DNA of 19,455 nt from Deinococcus piscis (GCF_014653275.1 NZ_BNAL01000037.1:1-19455), one strand, 5' to 3'; shown: positions 1 to 9,087, counted from the stretch's first letter. Numbers and translations: made by a program. Notes: generated by a model not told the origin, from the sequence alone.

Positions 1-111
1 CGCAAGTCATTCCCATACCCAGCCGCCCCAACACGTTTCATCCTCTTATTATGTCAAATGCTCTAGACCTTCCACTTTCAAACATTTCTCTATCTACTTC
101 GGTGAATGCAG
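1..111 (+). promoter_or_regulatory. Upstream region of the helicase-led operon
   Basis: No gene is supported here. The stretch is more AT-rich than what follows and contains a TATTAT hexamer at 47-52 that could be a -10 element, but no convincing -35 lies 16-18 bases before it. GGTGA at 101-105 is a plausible ribosome binding site for the ATG at 112, with 6 bases between them. The operon promoter probably lies here or just left of the window, but the exact site cannot be fixed from the sequence. Confidence 0.3.
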
Positions 112-3100
112 ATGAATGACCCGCTTGCCATTCAAAGTCGTCTGGAGCGTATCTATCGCCTGTATGTAGAAAGCGCCTTCCCGCTGAAATATGAGGGTCT
201 GGCTGCCGAGCGCCGCCAGCTTTTGCAAGAGGTGGGGACACTGGCCCAGCCCGCATTGATAGAGCCTGTGCCGACTTACCCTAGCAGCGGCTTGACGCTA
301 GAAGCCGCCGCAAAGAGCTTGGGAACTGAATACCGCGACCTCGCGCCACTGGCTGGCCCCCTCTTCCCAGCCGGGCGCACCCTGTACCAGCATCAGTGGC
401 AAGCGTTGCAGGGCAGCCTGGAAGGTCAAGACGTTGTGGTCACAACGGGGACAGGGTCAGGGAAAACCGAGTCTTTTATGTTGCCACTCCTCGCTGCGCT
501 TGCTGCCGAAAGCCGCAAGTGGCCCGCGCCACAGCCGCAACCAGAGGAGCACTCCTGGTGGCAAGGAAAAGGTGAGCGGCTCGCCCAGTGGGGCCACAGC
601 ACCCGCCCACATGCCATTCGCGGGCTTATTCTCTACCCCCTCAACGCCCTGGTGGAAGACCAGTTGCGCCGCCTGCGCTCAGTACTGGACGCCCCCGAAG
701 TGACGGCCTGGATGGACAGGGAACGGAAAGGCAATCGCTTTACTTTTGGGCGCTACACCAGCCTCGCCCCCTTAGCAGGCCCCATAGACGAAAAGCGCAC
801 CGAGAAGCTGCGGGAGATTCTGCGGGAACGTGAAGCCGAGTGGCGCAGGGTGAGCGAAAAGTTTAGAGGCCACAACGGAGGCCACCAATACCATTTCCCC
901 AATCCAGAAAGCGGCGAACTCTGGAGCCGTTGGGACGCGCAAGAAACGCCACCCGATTTGCTGATTACCAACTATTCCATGCTCAATATCATGCTGATGC
1001 GGGCACTTGAACAGGGCATGTTCGAGCAAACAAAGCAGTGGCTCGCCGCCGACCCCAGCCACGTCTTCCATCTTGTTGTAGACGAACTGCACGCCTACCG
1101 GGGCACACCTGGCACTGAGGTTTCCTATATTTTGCGTCTGCTGTTCGAGCGCCTCGGCCTGAAGCCTGATAGCCCGCAGCTCCGCATTCTGGCAACTTCG
1201 GCCAGCTTGTCAGGCGACGAAAATGGCAAAGCCTTCCTGAGCGAGTTTTTTGGCAGAGAAGCCAGGCGTTTTGAAGTCATTGGCACGCCGCAAGTACCCC
1301 CAAAGCGCACCCCCGACCTGGGCGAATTTGCTGCGGCCTTTGCCGAGTTCGCCGAGCAAAATCCCGCACCCGACCTGGACTCTGGCAAAACGGCCATCCG
1401 TGAAGATTCCAAAGATCAGCTTGGTCAGCGGTTGGGAAGTCCTGACCTCGCTCAGGGCCTTCAAGATGCAGACATTCCCGAAGCACTGCGGGCCGCCTGC
1501 TGGGATGAGAAACTGGGCGTCAGGGCGACCAGTTCCATTAATCTGGCAGCCAAACTCTTTCCCCAATATGCCGACCCAGACAAAGCGCTACGCGGCACCC
1601 TGCTCGCTCTTGCCAGCACCAAACACGTACAGGCCGTACGCGCCCACCTCTTTTTTCAGAACGTGCAAAATCTGTGGGTTTGTGTCAATGCAGGGTGTGG
1701 GCGTCAAAGTCAGGAAGGTGAAGCAGAGGCCCAAGTCGGGCGCATTCATAGCACCCACCGCCTGACCTGCGACTGTGGTTCGCGTGTCCTTGACCTGCTG
1801 GTCTGCGAAGTGTGCGGCGAGGTATTTCTTGGAGCGCACCGCAAAAGTACACATGACAAAGAAAAAATCCTGAGTGCTGACCGCAGTGACCTGGAAGGCA
1901 TTCCCGACCAGATGGACAACCGCACCTACGGGCGCTACGCCGTACTCTGGCCCGTAGAAAATCATGACATCACGCCCGCCAATCCCGACTACGACTGGAA
2001 CAGGCGGGAACGTAGGTGGCAAAGCCATTACCTGGAAAAAGCGACTGGCCTCATTGTGCCCCGCCTTCCCAAAGGTGAATCGCCAAATCAGTTTCAACCT
2101 GTCTGGCTGTATTCCATAGTCAGCCGCCAGGCAGCAGACGCCGACTATGAGTCCGCCTTTCCGCCGATTTGCCCTGCTTGCGATAGTGACTACCGCAGGC
2201 GTGAGATTTTGCCAACACCCATCAGGCACCACCGCACGGGCTTTCAAAAAGCGGCTCAGGTGCTGGCAAGCACACTGATGCGTGAAGTCAGCCCTGAAGA
2301 GCGCAAATTGGTGGTCTTTAGCGACAGCAGGCAGGACGCGGCGCGGCTGGCCGCAGGTATGGAACGCGACCATTTCCGCGACATGGTTCGTGTGGCTCTC
2401 CTGGGAACCCTGCAAGAGTACAGCGCCGACCTGGAAGCGGCAGTGAGGTTCAACTTTCAGTCAGTGACCCAGAGTAACCCCATAGCCCTGGAAAAATTGC
2501 AAGCCATCAACCCTGCCCTGGCTGTAGCAGCGCAAAAAACTATTTTGCCCACGGATGCCCAACAAGCAGCGCAGTTTATGCTGCGTCCTAACGCCTCCTC
2601 ACTGCTGGCTTTCCTCCTTCATGCACCACTACCGGAAGTAGCGCAGCAAGAAATCACAGAACTTCTCACTCAGTATCCCTCGCGGATTCCTATTGCACAG
2701 TTACGTGACGCCGTCTTTGGCAAATTGCTGGAACAAGGAATTTGTCCAGGTGGAAATACTTTGGCGGCCCTCCACTACAAAGAGGGCAACTCCGAACGTC
2801 CCTGGCATGAGGCGTTCTTGTGGCGACCCGACGGTGTGAAGGCCAAGACTACCCAACCTGAAGCCAAAGCCCATGCGGAGCATCTTTCGGCGCTGCTGCT
2901 GGTGGAAATCATGATGGTACTGTTTACCCATCAGGTCAGAACGCTGGAAAGCATCGGTCAGGGACGCGTGATCGCCCCCATTCCCAATGCTTCGGTAGAT
3001 ATTCAGGAAGCTGCCGACGCTCTGGTACGCTTTCTGGCGGTGAAGCGGCGCTACGCCAACTCGGAGTTCGTAGAAGTTGGCTCTCAAAATTACTTACCTG

Positions 3101-5559
3101 CACCAGCCAAAAAATACCTGGCCCAAATCAATCAGGACGAGGAGCAGATGCGCGAGCGCTTGCTGACTCATAACCTGGCCGAGAAAAGTGGCAACGGCCT
3201 GATTGTAAGTGCTGACCACCTTGTTCTGGCGGCACATGACCCCCAGGGCGGCGGCTTCCGCTGTCAAAAGTGCCGCGCCTACTATCTGCACCGCGCTGGT
3301 GGCGTGTGTATTCACTGCGGAGGTCAGGTTTTACCCGACCCGCAGGGCAAGTGGGACGACGATTATTACACCTATCTCGCCCGTGCCGAGAGCCAGTCTT
3401 TCAGGCTCAACGCCGAGGAACTGACTGGGCAGACCGACACCCTGAGCCGTGCCCAGCGTCAGAGGCATTTCCAGGAAGTATTTCTGGAAAATGAAAACGA
3501 GCGGGCGCAAGGGGTAGACCTGCTGAGTGTCACCACCACGATGGAAGCGGGGGTGGACATCGGCAGCCTGAGCGCCGTGATGATGAGCAACATGCCGCCG
3601 CGCCGCTTCAATTACCAGCAGCGGGTTGGACGGGCGGGGCGACGTGGGCACGCCCTGAGCCTCGCCGTGACCCTGTGCAGAGGCCGCACCCACGACAGCT
3701 ACTACTATGCCCGCCCCGAAGCCATGACAGGTGACGCGCCGCCGCCGCCCTATGTAGACACAGCCAGCAAGACGATTTTCCGCCGCGTCCTGAACAAGGA
3801 AGTCTTGCGCCGCGCCATTGGTGCAAATAGCGCTGTTACGACGGATAGTGTTCATGGCGAGTTTGGTTCTGTTCAGGAGTGGATAGAAACCCGTACCGAC
3901 CCGAATGGCAAACGGGCAAACCTGCAAGCTTTTCTGGCTGACCCGCAACAGTGGGCGGAGATTCGGCACCTGGCGGCGCAATTAAGCACCTGCACCAGAC
4001 TCACTACAGAAGACGTGCATCAGGCGTTAGAAGACCTTCGCACCTTGCCACAAAGAATTGACGAGGTAGCGGACGATAAGCACCTGATTCAGGATCATCT
4101 CAGCGAGCGCCTGGCTCATCAAGGACTCCTGCCGATGTTCGGTTTCCCGACCCGCACCAGACTGCTCTACCTGGACAAATTGACACAAATTGATGGCGTC
4201 AATTTTCCACCGAAAAATGTGGTTGACCGCGACCTTGACCTGGCTATCAGTGCTTTCGCGCCTGGGGCCGAAATCGTGCGCGACAAACGAGTGCATCAAG
4301 CGGTAGGCGTGGTCAATCTGCGGCCCAGTGGTCGTGGCCTTGCCAAGGCAGAGCCGGGATTTTATCCGCCGCTTTCCGAAGAAAACCCCCGACCTCTCGG
4401 CGTCTGTAAGCATTGCCGCGCCATTCATGAACAAGAAGCCTTCGCGGGTCATATCGGCGAGGAAATGACCTGTCCGACCTGTGGGCAGGAGCAATTGCAC
4501 GTGATGGACGCCCGTGAACCGAGGCACTTTTATGCCAGTGGGGAACCCAAAGATTACAGTGGGTTTTTTGAAATACGTGGTTTCACGACGCGGCCCACCG
4601 TCGCGGTTCTCAGTGGTGAGCAGGTAGCGGTAACCAACGCCTTGCTCACCACCGCTCCCAACGACGCTCAGAATGAAGTGCTGACCTTCAATGACTACGC
4701 AGGAAGGGGAGGCTTTGACTTCGGGGCAGGGCCTTTGCAAGGAGCTTACAGTGCCGACCTGAGTGCCAAGCCCGCCGCACAGCGTGAGAAGGGCAGTAAG
4801 CGCATTGCGCTACTTTCACGCCGCCGCACGGATACGCTGGGCATAGGCGTCCGCCAGTGGCCTGCTCATCACGCAGCCCCCTCCGATACGGTAGAGGGCC
4901 GGGCAGCCTGGTACAGCCTCGCTTTTGCCCTACGCGACGCCGCTGCGGTCATGCTGGACATTGAGAGTGGCGAGCTGGATGGCGGCCTCTACGTGGGTGT
5001 TGAGAACGGTCAGGCGCTGGCGAGTGCTTTCTTGAGTGACCGTTTGGAAAATGGCGCGGGATACGCCCGCCACCTGGGGAATGAACAGGTTTTTGGGCAG
5101 CTTCTGGCGCAATTGGGCGGCTCCCTGCGGCAGAAGTGGGAGGCGCACGCCGCCGAATGTGACGCCAGTTGCGCTCAGTGCTTGCGGGATTACACCAATC
5201 TGGCTTTTCATCCCATCCTGGATTGGCGCTTGGCACTAGATATGGGCGAGCTTCTTCACCACTCAGCGCCGCTTTCACTGCGGGGAAGCCACTGGGAGAA
5301 TCTCTACCAAGGTCAGGAGAGTCCCATTTGGAACAGTCTCACGCAGCTTCAGTTTGAGCCATTAGACACCAACTCGCCTCTCCCCATTTTTGTGCGCAAC
5401 ACCAAGCAAGGCAAAAAACTGACCTTCCTGCGCCACCCGCTTTGGACTTCTGAGCATCCTGACATCGTTACAACACATCAGATTGCCTCTGAATTCGGGG
5501 AGGTGAGCGAAGGTGTAAGCCCCTTTATGTTGCTGCGCCGTCCATCCGACGCCTTATGA
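112..5559 (+). CDS. Giant SF2 DEAD/DEAH-type helicase with DUF1998 C-terminal domain, in the cas3 position
   Basis: About 1815 residues. Superfamily 2 helicase motifs are visible: Walker A GTGSGKT (residues 113-119), Walker B DELH (324-327), motif III TSAS (362-365), a motif IV-like VVFSDSRQDAARLA (~734), motif V around TTTMEAGVDIG (~1141-1151) and motif VI QQRVGRAGRRG (~1169). Cysteine clusters lie between and after the lobes: C524/C529/C553/C555/C565/C568, C1051/C1054/C1066/C1069 and C1432/C1435/C1454/C1457. Near the C-terminus CDASCAQCLRDYTN (C1683/C1687/C1690) is the signature of DUF1998/MZB domains, found in MrfA/Hrq1-type helicases and in DrmB of DISARM. I see no HD nuclease motif. The ATG at 112 is preferred over 106 because GGTGA at 101-105 is correctly spaced only for 112. 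The stop overlaps the longer reading of cas5, so the gene is coupled to the type I-C module exactly where cas3 normally sits. The inferred role is DNA unwinding or remodelling after Cascade binding; a neighbouring but unrelated defence gene is the alternative. Confidence 0.85.
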   Translation: MNDPLAIQSRLERIYRLYVESAFPLKYEGLAAERRQLLQEVGTLAQPALIEPVPTYPSSGLTLEAAAKSLGTEYRDLAPLAGPLFPAGRTLYQHQWQALQGSLEGQDVVVTTGTGSGKTESFMLPLLAALAAESRKWPAPQPQPEEHSWWQGKGERLAQWGHSTRPHAIRGLILYPLNALVEDQLRRLRSVLDAPEVTAWMDRERKGNRFTFGRYTSLAPLAGPIDEKRTEKLREILREREAEWRRVSEKFRGHNGGHQYHFPNPESGELWSRWDAQETPPDLLITNYSMLNIMLMRALEQGMFEQTKQWLAADPSHVFHLVVDELHAYRGTPGTEVSYILRLLFERLGLKPDSPQLRILATSASLSGDENGKAFLSEFFGREARRFEVIGTPQVPPKRTPDLGEFAAAFAEFAEQNPAPDLDSGKTAIREDSKDQLGQRLGSPDLAQGLQDADIPEALRAACWDEKLGVRATSSINLAAKLFPQYADPDKALRGTLLALASTKHVQAVRAHLFFQNVQNLWVCVNAGCGRQSQEGEAEAQVGRIHSTHRLTCDCGSRVLDLLVCEVCGEVFLGAHRKSTHDKEKILSADRSDLEGIPDQMDNRTYGRYAVLWPVENHDITPANPDYDWNRRERRWQSHYLEKATGLIVPRLPKGESPNQFQPVWLYSIVSRQAADADYESAFPPICPACDSDYRRREILPTPIRHHRTGFQKAAQVLASTLMREVSPEERKLVVFSDSRQDAARLAAGMERDHFRDMVRVALLGTLQEYSADLEAAVRFNFQSVTQSNPIALEKLQAINPALAVAAQKTILPTDAQQAAQFMLRPNASSLLAFLLHAPLPEVAQQEITELLTQYPSRIPIAQLRDAVFGKLLEQGICPGGNTLAALHYKEGNSERPWHEAFLWRPDGVKAKTTQPEAKAHAEHLSALLLVEIMMVLFTHQVRTLESIGQGRVIAPIPNASVDIQEAADALVRFLAVKRRYANSEFVEVGSQNYLPAPAKKYLAQINQDEEQMRERLLTHNLAEKSGNGLIVSADHLVLAAHDPQGGGFRCQKCRAYYLHRAGGVCIHCGGQVLPDPQGKWDDDYYTYLARAESQSFRLNAEELTGQTDTLSRAQRQRHFQEVFLENENERAQGVDLLSVTTTMEAGVDIGSLSAVMMSNMPPRRFNYQQRVGRAGRRGHALSLAVTLCRGRTHDSYYYARPEAMTGDAPPPPYVDTASKTIFRRVLNKEVLRRAIGANSAVTTDSVHGEFGSVQEWIETRTDPNGKRANLQAFLADPQQWAEIRHLAAQLSTCTRLTTEDVHQALEDLRTLPQRIDEVADDKHLIQDHLSERLAHQGLLPMFGFPTRTRLLYLDKLTQIDGVNFPPKNVVDRDLDLAISAFAPGAEIVRDKRVHQAVGVVNLRPSGRGLAKAEPGFYPPLSEENPRPLGVCKHCRAIHEQEAFAGHIGEEMTCPTCGQEQLHVMDAREPRHFYASGEPKDYSGFFEIRGFTTRPTVAVLSGEQVAVTNALLTTAPNDAQNEVLTFNDYAGRGGFDFGAGPLQGAYSADLSAKPAAQREKGSKRIALLSRRRTDTLGIGVRQWPAHHAAPSDTVEGRAAWYSLAFALRDAAAVMLDIESGELDGGLYVGVENGQALASAFLSDRLENGAGYARHLGNEQVFGQLLAQLGGSLRQKWEAHAAECDASCAQCLRDYTNLAFHPILDWRLALDMGELLHHSAPLSLRGSHWENLYQGQESPIWNSLTQLQFEPLDTNSPLPIFVRNTKQGKKLTFLRHPLWTSEHPDIVTTHQIASEFGEVSEGVSPFMLLRRPSDAL

Positions 5560-5572
5560 CACTTGCTTTGCG

Positions 5573-5578
5573 AGGAGG
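5573..5578 (+). promoter_or_regulatory. Shine-Dalgarno AGGAGG deciding the cas5c start
   Basis: AGGAGG sits 7 bases before the GTG at 5586. It lies inside the longer open frame that begins at ATG 5556, which itself has no Shine-Dalgarno sequence. The out-of-frame ATG at 5584 does not lead into the Cas5 frame. Confidence 0.6.
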
Positions 5579-5585
5579 AAACCAT

Positions 5586-6326
5586 GTGCTAGAGCTGAAA
5601 GTTTGGAGTGATTACGCCTGCTTCACGAGGCCCGAGAACAAGGCCGAGCGCGTCAGCTATGACGTGATGACGCCTTCAGCGGCGCGGGGCGTCCTTGAAG
5701 CTATTTTTTGGAAACCCGAGTTCAGCTGGCAGGTGCGGGAAATCGTCGTTCTGAACGAGGTCAAGCGCCAGAGCATTTTGCGAAACGAGGTCAATTCTCG
5801 CGCCTCGGAGCGGGCGGCAAAGACCTGGGCCGCGAGTGGCGGCGGCTTTTACGCCGAGGAGGACAGGGCGCAGCGCCACGCCCTGATTCTGCGCGACGTG
5901 GCCTACATCATCCGCGCCGAAATCGTCCTGAAACCGCACACCGCCGACCCACTGGTGAAGTACACCGAGATGTTCACCCGCCGCGCCGAGAAGGGGCAAG
6001 CCTTTCACCAGCCGTATCTGGGCAACCGTGAATTCAGCGCCTTTTTTGGCCTGCCAGATGGCAACGAGCAGCCCGCCAACGTGGTGCGGCAACTGGGCGG
6101 CGAGTATGCCGAAGCCGCAGGCAAGCTGAGTCTGGGCCGAATGCTGTTCGACATGGAATTTACCGGGGCCAAAAGAGGCCGCCTGAAATACCGCCAGCAC
6201 GACGCGGAGGGGGTGCGCTGGATCGAAGGCAACGCCACGCCGCGTTTCTTTGACGCCGAACTGGTAGAAGGTGGCATTTTGCGCGTTCCGGCGCATCTGT
6301 ATGCACCCAGAGAGGTGAAGCCATGA
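5586..6326 (+). CDS. cas5c: Cas5c (Cas5d/Csd5-type), type I-C crRNA-processing and Cascade subunit
   Basis: 246 residues from GTG 5586, or 256 from ATG 5556. The N-terminal block VWSDYACFTRPENKAERVSY followed by DVMTPSAARGVLEAIFWKP is the hallmark of type I-C Cas5. The later YLGNREFSAFF matches the conserved C-terminal Cas5c block, with N where many members have C. In type I-C systems, which lack Cas6, this RAMP protein cuts the repeat hairpin and stays bound to the 5' tag of the crRNA in Cascade. That fits the absence of cas6 here. I prefer GTG 5586 because of the AGGAGG 7 bases upstream; the ATG at 5556 would give a 4-bp overlap with the helicase stop but lacks a ribosome binding site. The gene overlaps cas8c by 4 bp (ATGA). 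Confidence 0.92.
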   Translation: MLELKVWSDYACFTRPENKAERVSYDVMTPSAARGVLEAIFWKPEFSWQVREIVVLNEVKRQSILRNEVNSRASERAAKTWAASGGGFYAEEDRAQRHALILRDVAYIIRAEIVLKPHTADPLVKYTEMFTRRAEKGQAFHQPYLGNREFSAFFGLPDGNEQPANVVRQLGGEYAEAAGKLSLGRMLFDMEFTGAKRGRLKYRQHDAEGVRWIEGNATPRFFDAELVEGGILRVPAHLYAPREVKP

Positions 6327-8176
6327 GCCTGCTGTCACAGCTACGCGACTACGAACTTAGGATGCGCGAGGAAGGCCAGAAGGCGGCTGAAGCTGGGGCT
6401 GAGTCGAGCGGTGAGCTGCCCTTCATGTACGCCCTGCAAAACGTGCGTTATGAAGTCAGGCTGCACGCCGACGGCAGTTTCCGGGATGTTCAGCTTCTCA
6501 GCAGTGGCAAAAGCAAGGGCAAGGACTTGGGGAAGCCGCTGCCTGCGCCAAGCGTTGTGCGTGCGGCTGGGGTAAAGGCCAAGCTGCTGATGGACAACGC
6601 CGAATATGCGCTAGGCATTGCCCGAAGAGAGGGCGATAAAAACACAGTCACGCGGCGGGAAGCCTTCAGAAGTCTTGTGAGAGCGGCGGCAGAAAAGACG
6701 CAACTGGACGAACTGAAAGCCATTGACAGATTCCTGGCCGACCTTGACCCGCAGGCATTCCGTGCCGAGCATCTGTCCGCAGATTTTGCGCCCGATATGA
6801 ACGTCATGTTTAGCGTGGACGGCAAAAATCCGCTCACGTTTTCCGCCGTGCAACAATTCTGGGCCGAGCAGTTTAGTGGTGCAGAGGCAGACCCCGACTC
6901 TGTCCAGGCCGAATGCCTGATTACGGGCGAATTTGGGGCCGTCATGCGAACGGAACCCGTCAAAATCAAAGGCATTCTGGGCGGGCAAGTCGCGGGAATG
7001 AACATCGTCAGCGCCAATGCCAGAGCATTCGAGTCATATGGCCTGGAGCAGTCCAACATTGCCCCCATCAAACTGGAAGCCGCCGAACAGTACGCCAACG
7101 GCCTGAATCGCCTGCTGGCCGCACCCGAAACCCGTATGCGTCTGGGCGGCGTCACCTATGCCTTCTGGACAGGCGAAGGGGCTATTCCGCTGGTAGGGCC
7201 ACTGCTGGAAAATGACCCGCCCAAACTGGGCTTCGGCAAAAAGCGTGAGCGCAAGGTCAGGCCGCAGGAAGTCCGTGAAACGCTGTGGAGCCTTTTCACT
7301 GGGCAGCAGCCAGGCATAAAACGTGGCGCGGCCTTTTTCATGGTGGGTATGACCCCCAGCGGCAGCCGCGTGGCTGTGCGCTCACACCTGACCAGCACCG
7401 TTCAGGACATGGTGAACCATCTGGCCGAGTTCTTTGCCGCTCAGAGCCTCACGCCGATTAACCCTGAAGGCAGCAAATACCCCGACCCCGAGACCTACGA
7501 CGTTCGCACACTTGTCAGCGGCCTGTACCGCGACATGAGTAAAGAGCATCCCGAACCCGACGTGGACGCGCTCATTCAGCACGCACTGACGGGGCGGCCT
7601 CTGCCACGTTCCTTTCTGCCCAAGCTCGCCGCCCGCAACCGCGCCGAGCAGCGTGTCACCCGCCCCCGCGCCGTCCTGACCAAGATGGTGCTGCTCTCGA
7701 ACAACTTCAAGGAGCTAAATATGGACAAAGAAACGCTGGACGCCCTCAACCCCGACCAGCCGGAGCCCGCCTACCACTTGGGCCGCCTGCTGGCTGTGCT
7801 GGATGACATTCAGACCTCTGCGATGAAAGGCGTGAACACCACCCTCGTCGACCGCTTCTACGGCTCAATGAGCACCACCCCCTACGCCGTGGTGGGCCGC
7901 CTGATTCAAGGTTCGCAGGCGCACCTGCAAAAGCTGCGCAAGGAGAACGAACCCGCCTATTTCTCCAAACAGCGTGAACTGGAAGACGTGATGGGCCGCC
8001 TCGCCACCATTCCCGCCAAGCCGCTGACCACGCCGCAGCAGGCCCTGTTTGCGCTGGGGTACTACCACCAGCGGGCGCACATCAGTGCTGAAATTCGCGA
8101 ACGGAGCGCCGCCAAGAAAATCAAAGCCGACCAACAGCCCCCCCTGCTGACCCAACAAGGAGATGATGCCCAATGA
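6323..8176 (+). CDS. cas8c: Cas8c (Csd1), type I-C Cascade large subunit
   Basis: 617 residues, close to the usual size of Csd1 proteins. The N-terminus (LLSQLRDYELRM, then YEVRLHADGSFRDVQLL) and the block KAKLLMDNAEYALGIARREG correspond to the family pattern of an N-terminal beta domain followed by the 'DNxxYxLG' motif. Cas8c recognises the PAM and stabilises the R-loop in Cascade. The start is preceded by GAGAGGTGA and overlaps the cas5c stop (ATGA). The C-terminal third (residues 467-617) is also the separately translated small subunit Cas11c, annotated on its own. The stop overlaps the cas7c start by 4 bp. No frameshift or missing region is apparent. Confidence 0.92.
   Translation: MSLLSQLRDYELRMREEGQKAAEAGAESSGELPFMYALQNVRYEVRLHADGSFRDVQLLSSGKSKGKDLGKPLPAPSVVRAAGVKAKLLMDNAEYALGIARREGDKNTVTRREAFRSLVRAAAEKTQLDELKAIDRFLADLDPQAFRAEHLSADFAPDMNVMFSVDGKNPLTFSAVQQFWAEQFSGAEADPDSVQAECLITGEFGAVMRTEPVKIKGILGGQVAGMNIVSANARAFESYGLEQSNIAPIKLEAAEQYANGLNRLLAAPETRMRLGGVTYAFWTGEGAIPLVGPLLENDPPKLGFGKKRERKVRPQEVRETLWSLFTGQQPGIKRGAAFFMVGMTPSGSRVAVRSHLTSTVQDMVNHLAEFFAAQSLTPINPEGSKYPDPETYDVRTLVSGLYRDMSKEHPEPDVDALIQHALTGRPLPRSFLPKLAARNRAEQRVTRPRAVLTKMVLLSNNFKELNMDKETLDALNPDQPEPAYHLGRLLAVLDDIQTSAMKGVNTTLVDRFYGSMSTTPYAVVGRLIQGSQAHLQKLRKENEPAYFSKQRELEDVMGRLATIPAKPLTTPQQALFALGYYHQRAHISAEIRERSAAKKIKADQQPPLLTQQGDDAQ
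7709..7714 (+). promoter_or_regulatory. Internal Shine-Dalgarno inside cas8c for cas11c
   Basis: AAGGAG lies 6 bases upstream of an in-frame ATG at 7721, deep inside the cas8c coding sequence. Internal translation of the small subunit from cas8c is documented for type I-C systems, and this site has the expected location and spacing. Confidence 0.7.
7721..8176 (+). CDS. cas11c: Cas11c small subunit, nested in-frame product of cas8c
   Basis: A 151-residue product (~17 kDa) starting MDKETLDALNPDQPEPAYHL, in the same frame as cas8c from its codon 467 and sharing its stop. An AAGGAG ribosome binding site stands 6 bases before the ATG. The PAYHLGRLLAVLDDIQ segment matches the conserved C-terminal region of Csd1 that yields Cas11c in Desulfovibrio vulgaris I-C Cascade, where two copies line the non-target strand path. 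The predicted protein is largely helical, as expected for Cas11. The site and frame are seen directly; actual expression is inferred from the family. Confidence 0.7.
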   Translation: MDKETLDALNPDQPEPAYHLGRLLAVLDDIQTSAMKGVNTTLVDRFYGSMSTTPYAVVGRLIQGSQAHLQKLRKENEPAYFSKQRELEDVMGRLATIPAKPLTTPQQALFALGYYHQRAHISAEIRERSAAKKIKADQQPPLLTQQGDDAQ

Positions 8177-9069
8177 CCGACCCCAAACCCGCCCACCTCA
8201 ACGCCGCCAACCGCCAAGACTTCGTGCTGATTTTCGACGTGACCAACGGCAATCCCAACGGTGACCCCGATGCCGGAAACTTGCCCCGCGTTGACCCCGA
8301 AACGGGGCTGGGCATCGTGACCGACGTGGCCCTCAAGCGCAAGGTGCGGAACTATGTGGACGCGCTCAAGGGTGGCGAGGAACGCTACAAAATCTACGTC
8401 CAGCAGGGCGCGATTCTGAACAACCAACACCAGCGGGCATATGCGGCGCTGGGCAAAGACCCCAAAGAAAAGAAGCAGGCCGACATTCAGGAAGCCAAAA
8501 AGTGGATGTGCGCCAACTTCTTCGACATCCGCACCTTTGGCGCAGTCATGAGCACCGAGGTCAACGCGGGGCAAGTGCGCGGTCCCGTCCAACTGACCTT
8601 TGCCCGCAGCGTCGACCCGATTTTGGGGCTGGACGCCGCGATTACCCGCGTAGCGCTGACCAAGCCCGACCCCAAGCAGGCCGCTGACGACGAAACCGCC
8701 CGCAGCGGCACGATGGGCCGCAAAGCCTACATTCCCTACGGGCTGTATGTCGCGCACGGTTTTTATGTCCCTGCATTCGCTGGGGACACGGGCTTTGACG
8801 ATGCCGACCTGGAAGTGTTGTGGCAGGCGCTGGTCAATATGTGGGATTTAGACCGCAGCGCCTCGCGTGGCCTGACCGCCTGCCGCGCCCTATACGTCTT
8901 CAGCCACTCCTCGCCGCTGGGCAATGCGCCCGCGCATAAGCTGTTTGACCGAGTTAAAGTCAGCCGCTCGGCGGATGTCAGCGCCCCTCGCCAGTGGGCA
9001 GACTATGCGGTAACCGTTGAAGACACTGACTTGCCGCAGGGCGTCACACTGACCCGCGTCACCGAGTAA
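8173..9069 (+). CDS. cas7c: Cas7c (Csd2), type I-C Cascade backbone
   Basis: 298 residues. The opening FVLIFDVTNGNPNGDPDAGN and PRVDPETGLGIVTDVALKRK are diagnostic of Csd2/Cas7c, followed by the typical FFDIRTFGAVMS and GQVRGPVQLTFARS blocks. Several copies polymerise along the crRNA spacer to form the Cascade backbone. AGGAG at 8158-8162 precedes the ATG at 8173, which overlaps the cas8c stop by 4 bp. It is the last gene of the I-C module. In a standard I-C operon cas4 would follow; here a 70-bp gap leads into the III-B module instead. Confidence 0.95.
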   Translation: MTDPKPAHLNAANRQDFVLIFDVTNGNPNGDPDAGNLPRVDPETGLGIVTDVALKRKVRNYVDALKGGEERYKIYVQQGAILNNQHQRAYAALGKDPKEKKQADIQEAKKWMCANFFDIRTFGAVMSTEVNAGQVRGPVQLTFARSVDPILGLDAAITRVALTKPDPKQAADDETARSGTMGRKAYIPYGLYVAHGFYVPAFAGDTGFDDADLEVLWQALVNMWDLDRSASRGLTACRALYVFSHSSPLGNAPAHKLFDRVKVSRSADVSAPRQWADYAVTVEDTDLPQGVTLTRVTE

Positions 9070-9087
9070 AGCCGAATTCTCTTTCTC

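Noticed and set aside
1..111. A sigma70 promoter with TATTAT at 47-52 as the -10 element
   Set aside because: The expected -35 position is GC-rich and does not resemble TTGACA; kept only as a weak possibility in the region note.
1588..2415. 275-codon open frame on the minus strand inside the helicase gene
   Set aside because: Shadow of the helicase coding frame, with no recognisable domain or start signal.
112..5559. Reading the large helicase as a divergent Cas3
   Set aside because: No HD nuclease motif is present, and the cysteine clusters with the DUF1998 signature belong to a different SF2 branch.
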